Positions 11,401 through 20,284 of a DNA stretch of 64,000 nt are shown in pieces (the first letter of the stretch is position 1; the number at the start of each line of letters is the position of its first letter). The position numbers and the translations under genes were made by a program. Below the pieces are notes generated by a model, which was not told the DNA's origin, did no database searches, and was given only the letters and a program-made list of their open reading frames with translations. The stretch is from JBBSJZ01 sp041751935 (GTDB taxonomy: Bacteria; Planctomycetota; Planctomycetia; Pirellulales; Pirellulaceae): the NCBI GenBank assembly GCA_041751935.1, contig JBGSIA010000080.1:169669-233668 (forward strand), written 5' to 3'.

Positions 11401-11741
11401 AGCGAATCCTCGCGATCCTCACCGACATAGAATCGTACGGTGACAATCGATTGTCCCGTCTTGGACATCGAATAAACGTATTCGACACCATCGATTTGGT
11501 ACAAAAGCTTTTCGATGCGATCGGTAACTTGGCGTTCAACTTCTTCGGCAGATAGACCTGGCGCGGAAATGAACAGATCCGCCATCGGCACAACAATTTG
11601 CGGTTCTTCTTCTCGTGGCGTCAAATACAACGCCGCCGCGCCTAACAACAAGGAGATCACAATTAGCAACAACGAAATGTCGCCGCGCAGAAAAGCCTCG
11701 ACAATTCGCGTCAGCAGCGGTGGTTGCTCTACGTCATTCAT
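8439..11741 (-). CDS. RND-family efflux permease (AcrB/MexB-like)
   Basis: This 1,100-residue protein has the RND permease layout: an N-terminal membrane helix (about 22-42), a large periplasmic domain, a helix bundle near residues 350-520, a second periplasmic domain and a C-terminal bundle (about 930-1090). The proton-relay helix carries the GLLVDDPITDVEN motif, with the DD pair of proton-driven exporters. The start follows a PREEEPQI motif typical of the HAE branch. It overlaps the upstream adaptor gene by 4 bp (ATGA), so the two are probably translationally coupled. Substrate unknown; drugs, lipids or hydrophobic compounds are more likely than metals, by inference. No TolC-type outer-membrane partner is encoded next to it. 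Confidence 0.92.
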   Translation of the reverse strand: MNDVEQPPLLTRIVEAFLRGDISLLLIVISLLLGAAALYLTPREEEPQIVVPMADLFISAPGLSAEEVERQVTDRIEKLLYQIDGVEYVYSMSKTGQSIVTVRFYVGEDREDSLVKIYNKITSSVDEIPPAVASWVLKPIEVDDVPIVVATLWAEDTARYSDHELRRIAEEVQRELQAIPNSNRVLVHGGRPRKIQVNLDVQRLAAHQTSPLQVARALQLSNVTVRGGDFEQQDKLFAVETGTFIRNVDELQSIVVNVAGGRPVYLRDIAEVVDGPAEAETYSWIGFGAADEEYSTRDEVYPAVNISVAKRKGSNAVHVAHAVHDRLAALALTHFPEGVHARVTRDYGETANDKVNELVEGLVVAILTVIGLIGLSMGWRPALVIALAIPVCYSLTLFINLLVGYSINRVTMFALILSLGLLVDDPITDVENIARYFAMKVLPPRESVLRAVQEVRPALLLSTLAIIASFLPLAFITGMMGPYMGPMALNVPLTVTLSTVVAFILTPWLAMVSLKNLDNSSGGDESFNLESRPLYRVASYVLKPILTGTFKAWGVLLVMVLLLAAALVLPMLRAIPVKMLPYDNKNEFQVVIDMPEGTTLERTDTVARRVGRYLGGLAEVRDYEVFVGLASPMDFNGLVRHYFLRQGANVADIRVNLIGKDFRKQQSHEILLRIRDEVTQLGVSMGANIKLVEVPPGPPVMASITAEVYAPIDAPYSNQIAVARSVQQRMSVEPGIVDADISAEDDFVRYVFETDKAKAALSGISTQAVAETVDAVLRGNKATVLHLPHEVEPLWIELKVPREHRSAINDLEEIYVQGNQGEIVQLGSLGKFVSVDEEKTIYHKNLKRVVYVFGEVAGRPPADAIVDMEWDRIFGADGTSETARSADERTWFAPGGNVAWNVPDGYTVDWAGEGEWNITLDVFRDLGLAFAAALVGIFVILMFQTGSRLMPVLIMSAIPLSMIGIMPGFWILNLIMDAPIGGYPNPVFMTATAMIGMIALAGIVVRNSVVLIDFIHLAQGEGHDVRESIIRSVAVRTRPILLTAGTTLLANWVITLDPVFSGLAWAIIFGMLTSTLFTLIVIPAAYWLLYREADDEKSRA

Positions 11742-12847
11742 CGGTCAGTCATCTCATGCAACACGACTCGTTCCCCTGCCTTCAAGCCGCTAAGCACTTC
11801 ACCTCGACCAGGCATCCCAAGTTGACCACTCTTGATCAACCGGCGTTCGATGGTTCCGTCGTCCAAAACAACATCGACAAATTCCAATTGCCCCACACGC
11901 ACCACTGCGTCAGTCGCCAAACAAAGGTGACGTCGCTCGCCGGTTGGAATCCGCAAACGTCCAAACATACCTTCGTACAAATCATTGCTTTTGGGTAAAC
12001 TAACTTTGACTAAGAACGACCGACTCGGTGCGTCCGCTTGAGGCACGATCTCGTCAACCACGCCAGAGAATTCGCGGTCCAATGCGTCTATATGGACTTG
12101 CAACTTATCTCCGAGTCGCAACTTAACTGCCGAGTGTTCCATTACGGGCGTCTCCAGCCGTAGTGATGTTGCGTCATATAACACGAGAATTGGTGAACCT
12201 GGTTGGGCAATGTCCCCCGATTCTGCGAAGCGATCCACAATGCGGCCACTCTTGGAGGCAATGATCGTTGTATACGACAACATCACCGCCGCCTCACTTA
12301 CCGCCTGCTGGGCTCGACTTTCCTCAGCCAAAGCGACCTGTTGATCGCGTATCGCCATGTCCTGATCGGCAGGAGACGCAGCATTCTGGCGAATCAGCGA
12401 CTGTACACGATCGTATTGTTTTCGTGCCTGCTCCAGTCGCGCCGTTGCTGCTTGCAAGGCTTGCTTCGCTTGATCCAGTCGCGTCTGGTATTCTTTGCCA
12501 TCGAGTTGGACCAGAGTCTGGCCTTCGACAACTTCATCTCCAGCCGAAACGCCTATTGAGTCGATCGTCGCTAACACTTTGGACGAGACGACTGTACGGC
12601 TAGATGCCTTCAGCGTTCCAACCGCTTCTTCGATCTGTTCCTTCGTGACTTCGTGAACAATATCCGTTGGCTGATCAGCCAACACCTGTGTGCCGCGTTG
12701 CGACCAACCCGGCAACACCTTCTCCTCGAACATCCCCGAAAGCCAAGCGATCGTCACCACAAGTATGCCCAAGCCAAAAACAACTCCACCCAGACGTGCT
12801 GCCAATATTAACCATGTACTCCACCACTTGCGTTTCAAAGTACTCAT
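11738..12847 (-). CDS. RND periplasmic adaptor (membrane fusion protein, HlyD/AcrA family)
   Basis: The adaptor links the inner-membrane RND pump to an outer-membrane channel. Visible are an N-terminal membrane helix after a KRKWW basic stretch, a first lipoyl half-motif (GVSAGDEVVEGQ), a helical hairpin rich in Gln, Ala and Glu, the second lipoyl half (SGRIVDRFAESGD), and beta-barrel and membrane-proximal domains to the end. I chose the ATG at 12845-12847, just before the basic and membrane segment; an ATG or alternative start at 12892 would add 15 residues of no obvious value. It is the first gene of a two-gene operon with the permease. A palindromic site about 200 bp upstream could be its operator. 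Confidence 0.9.
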   Translation of the reverse strand: MSTLKRKWWSTWLILAARLGGVVFGLGILVVTIAWLSGMFEEKVLPGWSQRGTQVLADQPTDIVHEVTKEQIEEAVGTLKASSRTVVSSKVLATIDSIGVSAGDEVVEGQTLVQLDGKEYQTRLDQAKQALQAATARLEQARKQYDRVQSLIRQNAASPADQDMAIRDQQVALAEESRAQQAVSEAAVMLSYTTIIASKSGRIVDRFAESGDIAQPGSPILVLYDATSLRLETPVMEHSAVKLRLGDKLQVHIDALDREFSGVVDEIVPQADAPSRSFLVKVSLPKSNDLYEGMFGRLRIPTGERRHLCLATDAVVRVGQLEFVDVVLDDGTIERRLIKSGQLGMPGRGEVLSGLKAGERVVLHEMTDR

Positions 12848-13258
12848 TTCCGTTGCCTCATCGTATTTGCACACCACATCATTTGGCCTCACTTCCTTTG
12901 TTGCACGTTATTTCGCCAGAATCACGTTATCTCGGCAAGAGCCGGTCCGAAAAGACGGCTCGCCCAAGGGCAGGACCATTTTTGAATATCTAGTTAACAT
13001 TGCTGCTGGCACCCAAGTTACAGCCAATCCTCGCGGAAAGTCGTCATATCGCTATTATTCGATATGTTGTAGCAAGCGAAACGGCGGGTGTCCAGCGTTA
13101 CTTTTTTGAGCTAAATGTTCGCCACCTCTCCTTCACAACCAGCGGGTTGACTTGCCGCCAATTCGGTTGCGGGAAAGGTGCTCGCTATTGTGCGACGTTC
13201 GGGACATAAGTCAGCGATTGGCAAACATCCCGCAAGCGTCGCTTTCATTCTAAGTGGC
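12848..13258. other. Intergenic region upstream of RND operon
   Basis: This gap of about 400 bp separates the efflux adaptor from the 3' end of the PVC-type cytochrome gene, both on the minus strand. It contains the palindrome at 13045-13066. Short ORFs on both strands show no recognisable protein. The promoter of the efflux operon should lie here. Confidence 0.45.
13045..13066. promoter_or_regulatory. Inverted repeat upstream of RND operon, possible operator
   Basis: The arms CATATCG (13045-13051) and CGATATG (13060-13066) are perfect 7-bp complements separated by 8 bp, giving a 22-bp palindrome. It lies about 200 bp upstream of the adaptor start, in the only gap before the efflux operon. 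Size and symmetry suit a dimeric repressor, and TetR-type regulators often control RND pumps, but no regulator gene is adjacent. The assignment is inference. Confidence 0.4.
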
Positions 13259-16200
13259 CTATTTCTTGGGTCGAGTGGCAACCTCAAGAGGTTGAACGAC
13301 ACCCAGGTAGGCCATCAAGTCGCTGATTTCTGCAAGCGACAACTCGTCAAGCAGGCCACTGGGCATCACACTGCTATTGGTGGGCAATATCTGGTCGACA
13401 TCACGCTCGGAAATGTGCGTAACATTATTGTTTGAATCGCGAATCGACAGCATCCCTTTGGCGCCGTTACTGACTATTCCGACAAATAGTTTCCCATTGA
13501 GCGTTAGCACCTTCTTGCTCGCGTACTGGTCACTCACGATATGAGACGGATAGAGAATGGACTCCAATATTTCTCGGCGAGTGAACCGCTTGGAAATGTC
13601 TGAAAGGTCTGGCCCAATGCCACCGCTGTCACGATTGAATCGGTGACACTCGGCGCATCGAGCCTTTTTATAAGCGTCCTGTCCCACTGCGGGATTGCCA
13701 AATTTACCCTGGTCACTTTCGAGGTAACCGACAAGTTGATCAAAATCCCATCGTGTTTCCTCGGCGATCGGCAAAACAGCGATGGGTCGGTCGGGATGAG
13801 ATTCAGCAAACCATTTTTGCCAAGTCTTCATCGATTTGTTTTTACTGGCAGGCGGCTGAACTCCGGTCCAATGCACCAGCAATTTTTCGACACTGGAAAA
13901 ATCCTTCCCATCGGCTTCGGTTTCCAGGCCCAATAGGATCAATTGCCGCAAAGCCATCGGATCATCTGTAGCAACTTGAACCGACTGTAAAGCGGCTAAT
14001 ACATCGTCAGCAGAACTCTCGTCGAGAACATTCAAGCTTCGCACAAGATAGTCCCAGTTTTCTCCGTCGGGATGTTCTGCAAGTCCGAGTGCAACAATGT
14101 TTCGTCTTTCCGGCTCGTTTCGCCAAATATTGCGCAAATACTGCATCGCTTCCTTGTTATTGGTGGAGGAAAGCATCGCAATAATTCCAGTGCGCAAGCG
14201 ACGTTCGACGTCACCGCCATGTGGGTCCGCGACAAGCTCACGATCCAGCGCCATCAAGGAATCTGCCGTCACTTCATCAATCGGCCGCTCCAATCGATAA
14301 ATCGCCGCTAAAGCAGCGTTTCTCCAGATTGCTCCTTGCTCCAAAATGGCTTGCACGTCTTCATCCGAAAGAGAATCGGCAAAATCGCGAGTGACGTTCA
14401 TAATGTACATGGCCAACGAGTTATTTTGAGTATCGTTCGCAGCATTCTCATAGTACTTCAGCAACTGAAATCGTTGTTCGGCAGTCCAGTCGCTGGAGAG
14501 AAACTGTAGATGCATCGCTACGAGAGTTCGGTCGGCCTCGCTCGCGTTGGATTTAAGAAACTCCAATGCCCGCGGCGCGATGTGCTCGGCGCCTAGATAC
14601 GCAGCAAGTCGAATGATTTCTTGGTTCATCCGTGGATCCCCAGCCGGAAACTCTTCGGCGATCTGGTCGCGTAGCGGCACGACTAGACTTGGATCAACTT
14701 GTCCACGGTGAAGCGCCACTTCGCAGAGTCGCATCGCATCGACAAAATCCGCATCGCTCAAAAAGCCGGTCATTAACTCACTAGCACGTTGAAGCACTGC
14801 TAGCGCTGTTGATTCCTTGGGATCGGCGTTGATTAGTGCTAACATGCCTACCAATGCGATACGCGTATCGTTTGTGAACAGCACGTCGTCTCGCCAAATT
14901 CTCGGCGGCATTCTTTGAAGAACTTGTCGAGCAACAAACGCGAGAGTTCGATCTTCTTCGGCGAGTAGCTCGAGCACCGATTCAGCATTGTCCGGAAATT
15001 CGCCGCCACGAAGGATCGCTTCGCACGCGGCGCGGCGGACGCGTGGGTCGCTGTCCTGGAGCATTTCAAAAATACGTTCTTGCGTTTCCTCACCAGGATG
15101 CAGGGCCATCATTGCCGCAGCTCGTGCGCGGACTGATTCGTTGGGAGCGCGACTCAATTCGAGCATTAGCTCTTCGCTGGGCACGGGACCAAATAACTGC
15201 ATCAAATCCATCGCTCGCAAACGATAATGCGGCGGATTATCGTTGCTGAACGCAACTCCGGTGATTAGTTGACTCCACTCCTCGCCCAAATCGCGTTTGA
15301 TGGATGCAATATGTTGACGACTCCAAGCGGCTTCAAGTTGTGGCTGGCGAATTGCCGCAGCAATGCCACTTCCAAGATTCTTGATCCGGTCGGGAATTTC
15401 ACCTTTGTAAACAATGCGATAGACGCCTCCCGAAGTTCCGCGACCGCCGGTGCAAAAATACAACGCTCCATCCGGACCCACATCAATGTCAGTCACATTG
15501 AGCGGCGTGCCTTTGAGAAAAACTTCGCTATCAGCGATGTATCCAGCTCCCCGCGGCTTGAGCTTGACGTTCAGAATTCGCCCCTCGGCCCAATCCGCAA
15601 GGAACATCGTATTGTGGTAGCGGACGGGGAACATGAAGTGTTCATAACAGACGCCGCCCGTGGGGCTGCCGCGTCCAGTATCCAGCAACATCGGCAGTCG
15701 GTCGAAGTAATGTTCGGGCCACTTGGACCATCCCGGTCTCCAGCCCATTTCACCGGCTTCGGTTACATCAAATAGCATCGTCGGACGGTACCAAGCCGTG
15801 TCCACATCCGCTTCCATGTCGGCATCGTGAACGAACAATCCACCGGCCGGATGGAACAATATGTCATAAGCGTTGCGTAATCCGCCAGCAACTTTTTCGA
15901 CAACGCTGCCGTCGATGTTGGTACGAATGATCGTCCCACCAGGAGCCTTGACATCCAGCGCGTGACCGCTCGGGTCCTCATATCGCGGTAACAGATCTCC
16001 CTCATAACTGTCTCGCAGAGTTTGTCCTGGTCCGACTTTTCCTATTGCTTGAACGTAACTGCCCAAGGTGCAGTAAATCATTCCATCGGGACCTAATCTA
16101 AGCCCATGGGGGCCATGCTCGCCTGGCTGGCCCTCAAACTTAACAATCGCTTTGACATCCTCGAGCGTGCCGTTGCGATCATGATCGCTCAAACGGTAAA

Positions 16201-17065
16201 GAGCACAGCCCTCTGGGCCGATCCCCGTTACAAACACATCGCCATTGAGCGCTAAGATACCTTGACACGACTTGACGCTTTCACAGTACGTGCGAACTTG
16301 ATCGGGAACCCCGTCTTCGTCACGGTCATAAACCAAAAGCAATGGTCCGTTTTCCTGTGATACGATGATGTGCCCAAACTCATTGAACGCCATCGCGATG
16401 ACCGAACCGACCTGCTTATCGTTAAGTACGCGTTGCACTCCGAAACCTTTTTGAATTTGAAACCGTTCGCGTTGTTCGGTCTCCTGGTCCGCAGCAACGT
16501 GCTCGGGTCGATCCCATGGCGAGGTGTCACCCAAAGTGCCGAACGATGCGGCAGTGCCCCAAAGCCGATCGTTGAATAGAACGCTGGACCAGAGCTCGTC
16601 TTCTTGTTGGCTGGTTTTCCAAGATGAGTCACTGCTAAAGGTAAACCATTTGTCAATCTCCAACGGACGAACGGAGACTCTGGCGGCAAGCGCGGCTGTG
16701 TCGCCAGTTGTGTTCTTGACACGAACCGCAATCATGTTGCGACCAATCTCCAGACGATCGGAGATATCGTACTCGTCCATCTGCCGCGAGCTGCCGCCGC
16801 TGCCAACTCGTTGTCCGTTGACGTAAAGTTCGTAGGTATCGTCAGCGGTAATCTCGATACGTCCCTCGGACGGAACCTTCAAGTTGATCGGTTTGCGAAA
16901 GAAACAGACTTCGTTAACTCCCAACTTGTCGTCTGCCAGTGTTCCAGACGCCCAAATCCACTGAGCCTCATCGGCCAAGGAACCCGTAGGGAAAAGTGCA
17001 CACACAATAGCCGTCAAGACCAGCGTGCAGGATGTTATCCGCATCAGATTAAAAGAGCCTTCCAT
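13259..17065 (-). CDS. Secreted PVC-type sugar dehydrogenase/HEAT/c-type haem protein
   Basis: The product of about 1,268 residues starts with a Sec-like signal (hydrophobic run after MRITSC, ending SLADEA). Then come a beta-sandwich domain, a propeller of the PQQ/sorbosone-dehydrogenase type (GPDGMIYC, DVTDIDVGPDGALYF motifs), a long HEAT-repeat region and a C-terminal haem domain with CAECH about 130 residues from the end and a downstream Met (SSVMPSG) as possible sixth ligand. This matches the Pirellula/Verrucomicrobium families I recall as TIGR02604 and TIGR02603. Probable role: periplasmic oxidation of sugars or polysaccharide products with electron transfer to its own haem. The in-frame ORF extends to 17182, but ATGs at 17065 or 17044 fit the signal peptide better. 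Confidence 0.9.
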   Translation of the reverse strand: MEGSFNLMRITSCTLVLTAIVCALFPTGSLADEAQWIWASGTLADDKLGVNEVCFFRKPINLKVPSEGRIEITADDTYELYVNGQRVGSGGSSRQMDEYDISDRLEIGRNMIAVRVKNTTGDTAALAARVSVRPLEIDKWFTFSSDSSWKTSQQEDELWSSVLFNDRLWGTAASFGTLGDTSPWDRPEHVAADQETEQRERFQIQKGFGVQRVLNDKQVGSVIAMAFNEFGHIIVSQENGPLLLVYDRDEDGVPDQVRTYCESVKSCQGILALNGDVFVTGIGPEGCALYRLSDHDRNGTLEDVKAIVKFEGQPGEHGPHGLRLGPDGMIYCTLGSYVQAIGKVGPGQTLRDSYEGDLLPRYEDPSGHALDVKAPGGTIIRTNIDGSVVEKVAGGLRNAYDILFHPAGGLFVHDADMEADVDTAWYRPTMLFDVTEAGEMGWRPGWSKWPEHYFDRLPMLLDTGRGSPTGGVCYEHFMFPVRYHNTMFLADWAEGRILNVKLKPRGAGYIADSEVFLKGTPLNVTDIDVGPDGALYFCTGGRGTSGGVYRIVYKGEIPDRIKNLGSGIAAAIRQPQLEAAWSRQHIASIKRDLGEEWSQLITGVAFSNDNPPHYRLRAMDLMQLFGPVPSEELMLELSRAPNESVRARAAAMMALHPGEETQERIFEMLQDSDPRVRRAACEAILRGGEFPDNAESVLELLAEEDRTLAFVARQVLQRMPPRIWRDDVLFTNDTRIALVGMLALINADPKESTALAVLQRASELMTGFLSDADFVDAMRLCEVALHRGQVDPSLVVPLRDQIAEEFPAGDPRMNQEIIRLAAYLGAEHIAPRALEFLKSNASEADRTLVAMHLQFLSSDWTAEQRFQLLKYYENAANDTQNNSLAMYIMNVTRDFADSLSDEDVQAILEQGAIWRNAALAAIYRLERPIDEVTADSLMALDRELVADPHGGDVERRLRTGIIAMLSSTNNKEAMQYLRNIWRNEPERRNIVALGLAEHPDGENWDYLVRSLNVLDESSADDVLAALQSVQVATDDPMALRQLILLGLETEADGKDFSSVEKLLVHWTGVQPPASKNKSMKTWQKWFAESHPDRPIAVLPIAEETRWDFDQLVGYLESDQGKFGNPAVGQDAYKKARCAECHRFNRDSGGIGPDLSDISKRFTRREILESILYPSHIVSDQYASKKVLTLNGKLFVGIVSNGAKGMLSIRDSNNNVTHISERDVDQILPTNSSVMPSGLLDELSLAEISDLMAYLGVVQPLEVATRPKK

Positions 17066-17184
17066 GGCAGCAAAATCGCAAGCGTGGGTGCGGGAATGTT
17101 CCGGTATTTGAAAAGAGGTTAGGCCCCACCCGATGGTCAACGCAATACCGAATCTTTTCGCGATTGGCGAGTCGCCTAGCACCC

Positions 17185-17199
17185 GACGCCGCTAGCGTC
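17185..17199. repeat. Short extragenic palindrome
   Basis: GACGC-CGCTA-GCGTC forms a 5-bp stem with a 5-nt loop in the 63-bp gap between malQ and the PVC-type cytochrome gene. A related GACGCTAG string occurs at about 17234. It could be a repetitive extragenic element or a weak processing signal; there is no T-tract. Confidence 0.3.
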
Positions 17200-17245
17200 A
17201 GCCGCCAGGGTGGTCAGATTCGTGAAATCCAATGACGACGCTAGT

Positions 17246-18784
17246 TTAACCACGACCATAGAGGGTCGTCAGTTCCGCCATCCGACGGGCGGTTTCAGAC
17301 GTCAATTGGCCGGGCTCGAGCCGCCAACTCCAGTTCCCGCCGATCGTCGAAGGCATATTCATTCGTGATTCGCTGCCCAGTGAAAGCAAATCCTGCATCG
17401 GGAAAATAGCGAACTGGGCTACTGAGCTGGTGGCTAGGCGGATCAAGTCCCAAGCAATGTCTCCTGAAGTACAGCCAAGATACTTCACAACCGCTGCTTG
17501 CGTTTCCGCACTCTGGGAGTCGTACCAACCGCGTGTTGTGTCGTTGTCATGAGTGCCGGTGTAGACGACAGTCCGTGGCTCATAATGGTGCGGCAAGAAC
17601 TGATTGGTATTCGGTTCGAATGGGTCGAAGGCGAATTGCAGGACACGCATCCCCGGAAACTCAAAATCGGTTCGCAACAGGTCGACTTCCGGCGTGATCA
17701 AACCCAAGTCCTCGGCCAGAATCGGATAGTTCTCAAACCGCAGGTTGAATTCCTCGAATAGTTCCCGCCCTGGCGATGCGACCCACTGGCCCTCAACCGC
17801 TGTTGGTGAGCTGGCCGGGATATGCCAGCAGGCCTCGAAGCCACGAAAGTGATCGATTCGAACGATATCGACCATTCGCCGCATGCTGGCAAAGCGGCGC
17901 ATCCACCAGTCGAAATGGTTCTGACGCATCGCGTCCCAATCGTACAGCGGATTCCCCCATCTCTGACCGGTCTCGCTGAAATAATCCGGCGGTACGCCTG
18001 CAACAACGATTGGCCGACGCACACGATCAAGAAGGAACAGTTCCGGTTCACTCCAAACGTCCGCGCTATCAAGCGCGACAAAAATCGGTATGTCGCCGAT
18101 GATGCGAATTCCACGATCATTGGCGTAACGCTTCAACGCCGTCCATTGACGATTGAAATAAAACTGCAGCACCTTTTGAATCGCGATTTCGTCACGGCAT
18201 TCGTGGCGAAAATGATGCATGGCCGCTTCGTCACGACGAGCAATATCCGCGTCCCAAAACGAGTTCCACATCGCGTCGTCAATGCACCCCTTGGCGGCGA
18301 CGGCGTCGTAGTGGCGTTTGACGGCAACAAACAACGAATAGTTGTCGAGCCAGTCGCCGTGAGACGAACAAAACGACTCGTATTCATCTCGCAACTGTTG
18401 GCCAGCGTGCACATGAAAACGACTGGCCGCGTGCCGCAGCAACGGTAGCTTTGTTTCCAACACAGCATCGTAGTCGACTTGCGAAAGAACGTCACCAACG
18501 TGCAAGTTGATCGGCAATCGATCGAGCCCCACGTCGGCTGCCATCGCATCGACGTCGATGAGCAAATAGTTTCCAGCAAACGACGAACTGGCGGCGTACG
18601 GCGAATGCCCAAATCCCGTCGGCCCCAACGGCAGCACCTGCCAATAGCATTGCTTTGCTTCCTGCAAGAAGTCGACAAACTGCAACGCTGCGGCGCCGAT
18701 ATCACCGATCCCATACGGGGCGGACAGCGAAGTCGGATGCAGAAGAATTCCGCTGCCGCGGCGTGGGAGCGCTTTATCCATCAA
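17246..18784 (-). CDS. malQ: 4-alpha-glucanotransferase (amylomaltase)
   Basis: The enzyme transfers 1,4-alpha-glucan segments between glucans (EC 2.4.1.25, GH77) and acts in the cytoplasm in glycogen and maltodextrin metabolism. The 512-residue length is normal for the short amylomaltase type. Family signatures are visible: the N-terminal GSGILLHPTSL and GIGDIG, the nucleophile region VRIDHFRGFEA, the acid/base region ILAEDLG and the THDNDT motif. The start MMDKALPRRGSG fits the family. The citrate synthase gene lies 22 bp upstream on the same strand, so the two may be cotranscribed. Confidence 0.95.
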   Translation of the reverse strand: MMDKALPRRGSGILLHPTSLSAPYGIGDIGAAALQFVDFLQEAKQCYWQVLPLGPTGFGHSPYAASSSFAGNYLLIDVDAMAADVGLDRLPINLHVGDVLSQVDYDAVLETKLPLLRHAASRFHVHAGQQLRDEYESFCSSHGDWLDNYSLFVAVKRHYDAVAAKGCIDDAMWNSFWDADIARRDEAAMHHFRHECRDEIAIQKVLQFYFNRQWTALKRYANDRGIRIIGDIPIFVALDSADVWSEPELFLLDRVRRPIVVAGVPPDYFSETGQRWGNPLYDWDAMRQNHFDWWMRRFASMRRMVDIVRIDHFRGFEACWHIPASSPTAVEGQWVASPGRELFEEFNLRFENYPILAEDLGLITPEVDLLRTDFEFPGMRVLQFAFDPFEPNTNQFLPHHYEPRTVVYTGTHDNDTTRGWYDSQSAETQAAVVKYLGCTSGDIAWDLIRLATSSVAQFAIFPMQDLLSLGSESRMNMPSTIGGNWSWRLEPGQLTSETARRMAELTTLYGRG

Positions 18785-18806
18785 AGGGCTTTACTATGGT
18801 TTCTTG

Positions 18807-20123
18807 TTATCGTTTCTCAAGCGGCAAATAATCTCGCTTGGTGGCACCGGTGTATACCTGACGAGGACGGTTGATCTTTTTTCCAGGACTCTTGTGCATT
18901 TCGGACCAGTGGGCGATCCAACCTGGAAGGCGTCCGATGGCAAACAAGACCGTAAACATTTGAACGGGAATTCCCAAAGCTCGATAGATCACGCCGGAAT
19001 AGAAATCGACGTTGGGATACAACTTACGTTCAATGAAGTACTCATCCTGCAACGCGACCTCTTCCAGTTTCTGTGCCACCTCGAACAGCGGATCATTCAA
19101 ATCCAATTTCGCAAGCAGTTTATCGCAGCTTGCTTTGATAATTGTCGCTCGTGGATCGAAGTTCTTGTAGACACGATGCCCAAAGCCCATCAACCGCACT
19201 TGGCTGTTCTTGTCCTTCGCCATGTCCACGTATTTCTTGACATTGCCGCCATCGGCAACAATTTGTTCCAGCATATTGACGCATGCTTCATTGGCACCGC
19301 CGTGAAGCGGTCCCCACAACGCACCAATACCGGCCGAGATACTGGCAAACAGATTCGCGTTGCTGCTGCCGACCATTCGAACGGTCGATGTACTACAATT
19401 CTGTTCGTGATCGGCGTGAACGATGAGCAGTAAATTGATCGCTTCGGCAAAGTCTGGATCGACTTGATAGTCACGAGCGGGTGTTGCAAACATCATCCGC
19501 AAGAAGTTCTCGCAATAGCTCAGCTCGTTGTTAGGATACATGAACGGCTGGCCCATCGACTTCTTGTAGCTATACGCGGCGATGGTTGGCAATTTGGCAA
19601 GCAAGCGATAAATCGAAATCTCTACTTGGTCGGGATCGCTGGGGTCCATCGAGTCTTGGTAGAAGGTCGACAGTGCACCGACGACGCTGCTCAGGATCGC
19701 CATCGGGTGGGCATCGCGAGGAAACCCGTTGTAGAACGAACGCATGTCCTCATGGATCATCGTGTGTTCACGAATACCGCAGCGAAATTCGGTTGCCTGG
19801 GCGGCCGTTGGCAGCTCACCGTAGATCAACAAAAATGCGGTTTCGAGAAAGTCACAGTTTGCTGCGAGTTGCTCGATCGGGTAGCCCCGGTATCGCAGGA
19901 TGCCTTTTTCTCCATCGAGAAACGTGATGGCGCTAGTCGTACTTCCCGTGTTGACGAAACCTTCATCCAACGTGATCAGCCCCGATTCATTGCGCAGCCG
20001 ACTGATATCGATTGCACGTTCGCCCTCGCTGCCCTCGACGACGGGAAACTTGAATTCTTGTTCACGGTAAATCAGTCGGGCGGAGTCGACTTTTTTACTA
20101 TCCGGACTGGCGGGCGTGCTCAT
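18807..20123 (-). CDS. gltA: Citrate synthase
   Basis: This enzyme condenses acetyl-CoA and oxaloacetate to citrate, entering the TCA cycle (EC 2.3.3.1). From the ATG at 20121-20123 it has 438 residues, normal for the large bacterial type I family. The active-site regions are present: HADHEQN, GPLHGGANEAC, the catalytic histidine in MGFGHRVYK and the aspartate near VDFYSG. The open frame continues to 20255, but those 44 extra residues do not resemble the family, so the internal start before STPASPD is preferred. malQ follows 22 bp downstream. Confidence 0.95.
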   Translation of the reverse strand: MSTPASPDSKKVDSARLIYREQEFKFPVVEGSEGERAIDISRLRNESGLITLDEGFVNTGSTTSAITFLDGEKGILRYRGYPIEQLAANCDFLETAFLLIYGELPTAAQATEFRCGIREHTMIHEDMRSFYNGFPRDAHPMAILSSVVGALSTFYQDSMDPSDPDQVEISIYRLLAKLPTIAAYSYKKSMGQPFMYPNNELSYCENFLRMMFATPARDYQVDPDFAEAINLLLIVHADHEQNCSTSTVRMVGSSNANLFASISAGIGALWGPLHGGANEACVNMLEQIVADGGNVKKYVDMAKDKNSQVRLMGFGHRVYKNFDPRATIIKASCDKLLAKLDLNDPLFEVAQKLEEVALQDEYFIERKLYPNVDFYSGVIYRALGIPVQMFTVLFAIGRLPGWIAHWSEMHKSPGKKINRPRQVYTGATKRDYLPLEKR

Positions 20124-20284
20124 GAGCAAATTCCGAAACTCTAGGCGGGTGAAACATTGACGACTCAAATAATGCTCGGTACGACTTGCCGCCGCTTGCC
20201 CTACCGCTGGAGTGCCAGTGTAACGGTGGATATCGGAAGCGACAATCAGTTGCAATCACTCGATTGTGGCAGAAGCTGGAGAGA

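Noticed and set aside
13111..13302. 63-aa minus-strand ORF between the efflux operon and the cytochrome gene
   Set aside because: No recognisable motif or ribosome-binding site, and it overlaps the end of the cytochrome gene.
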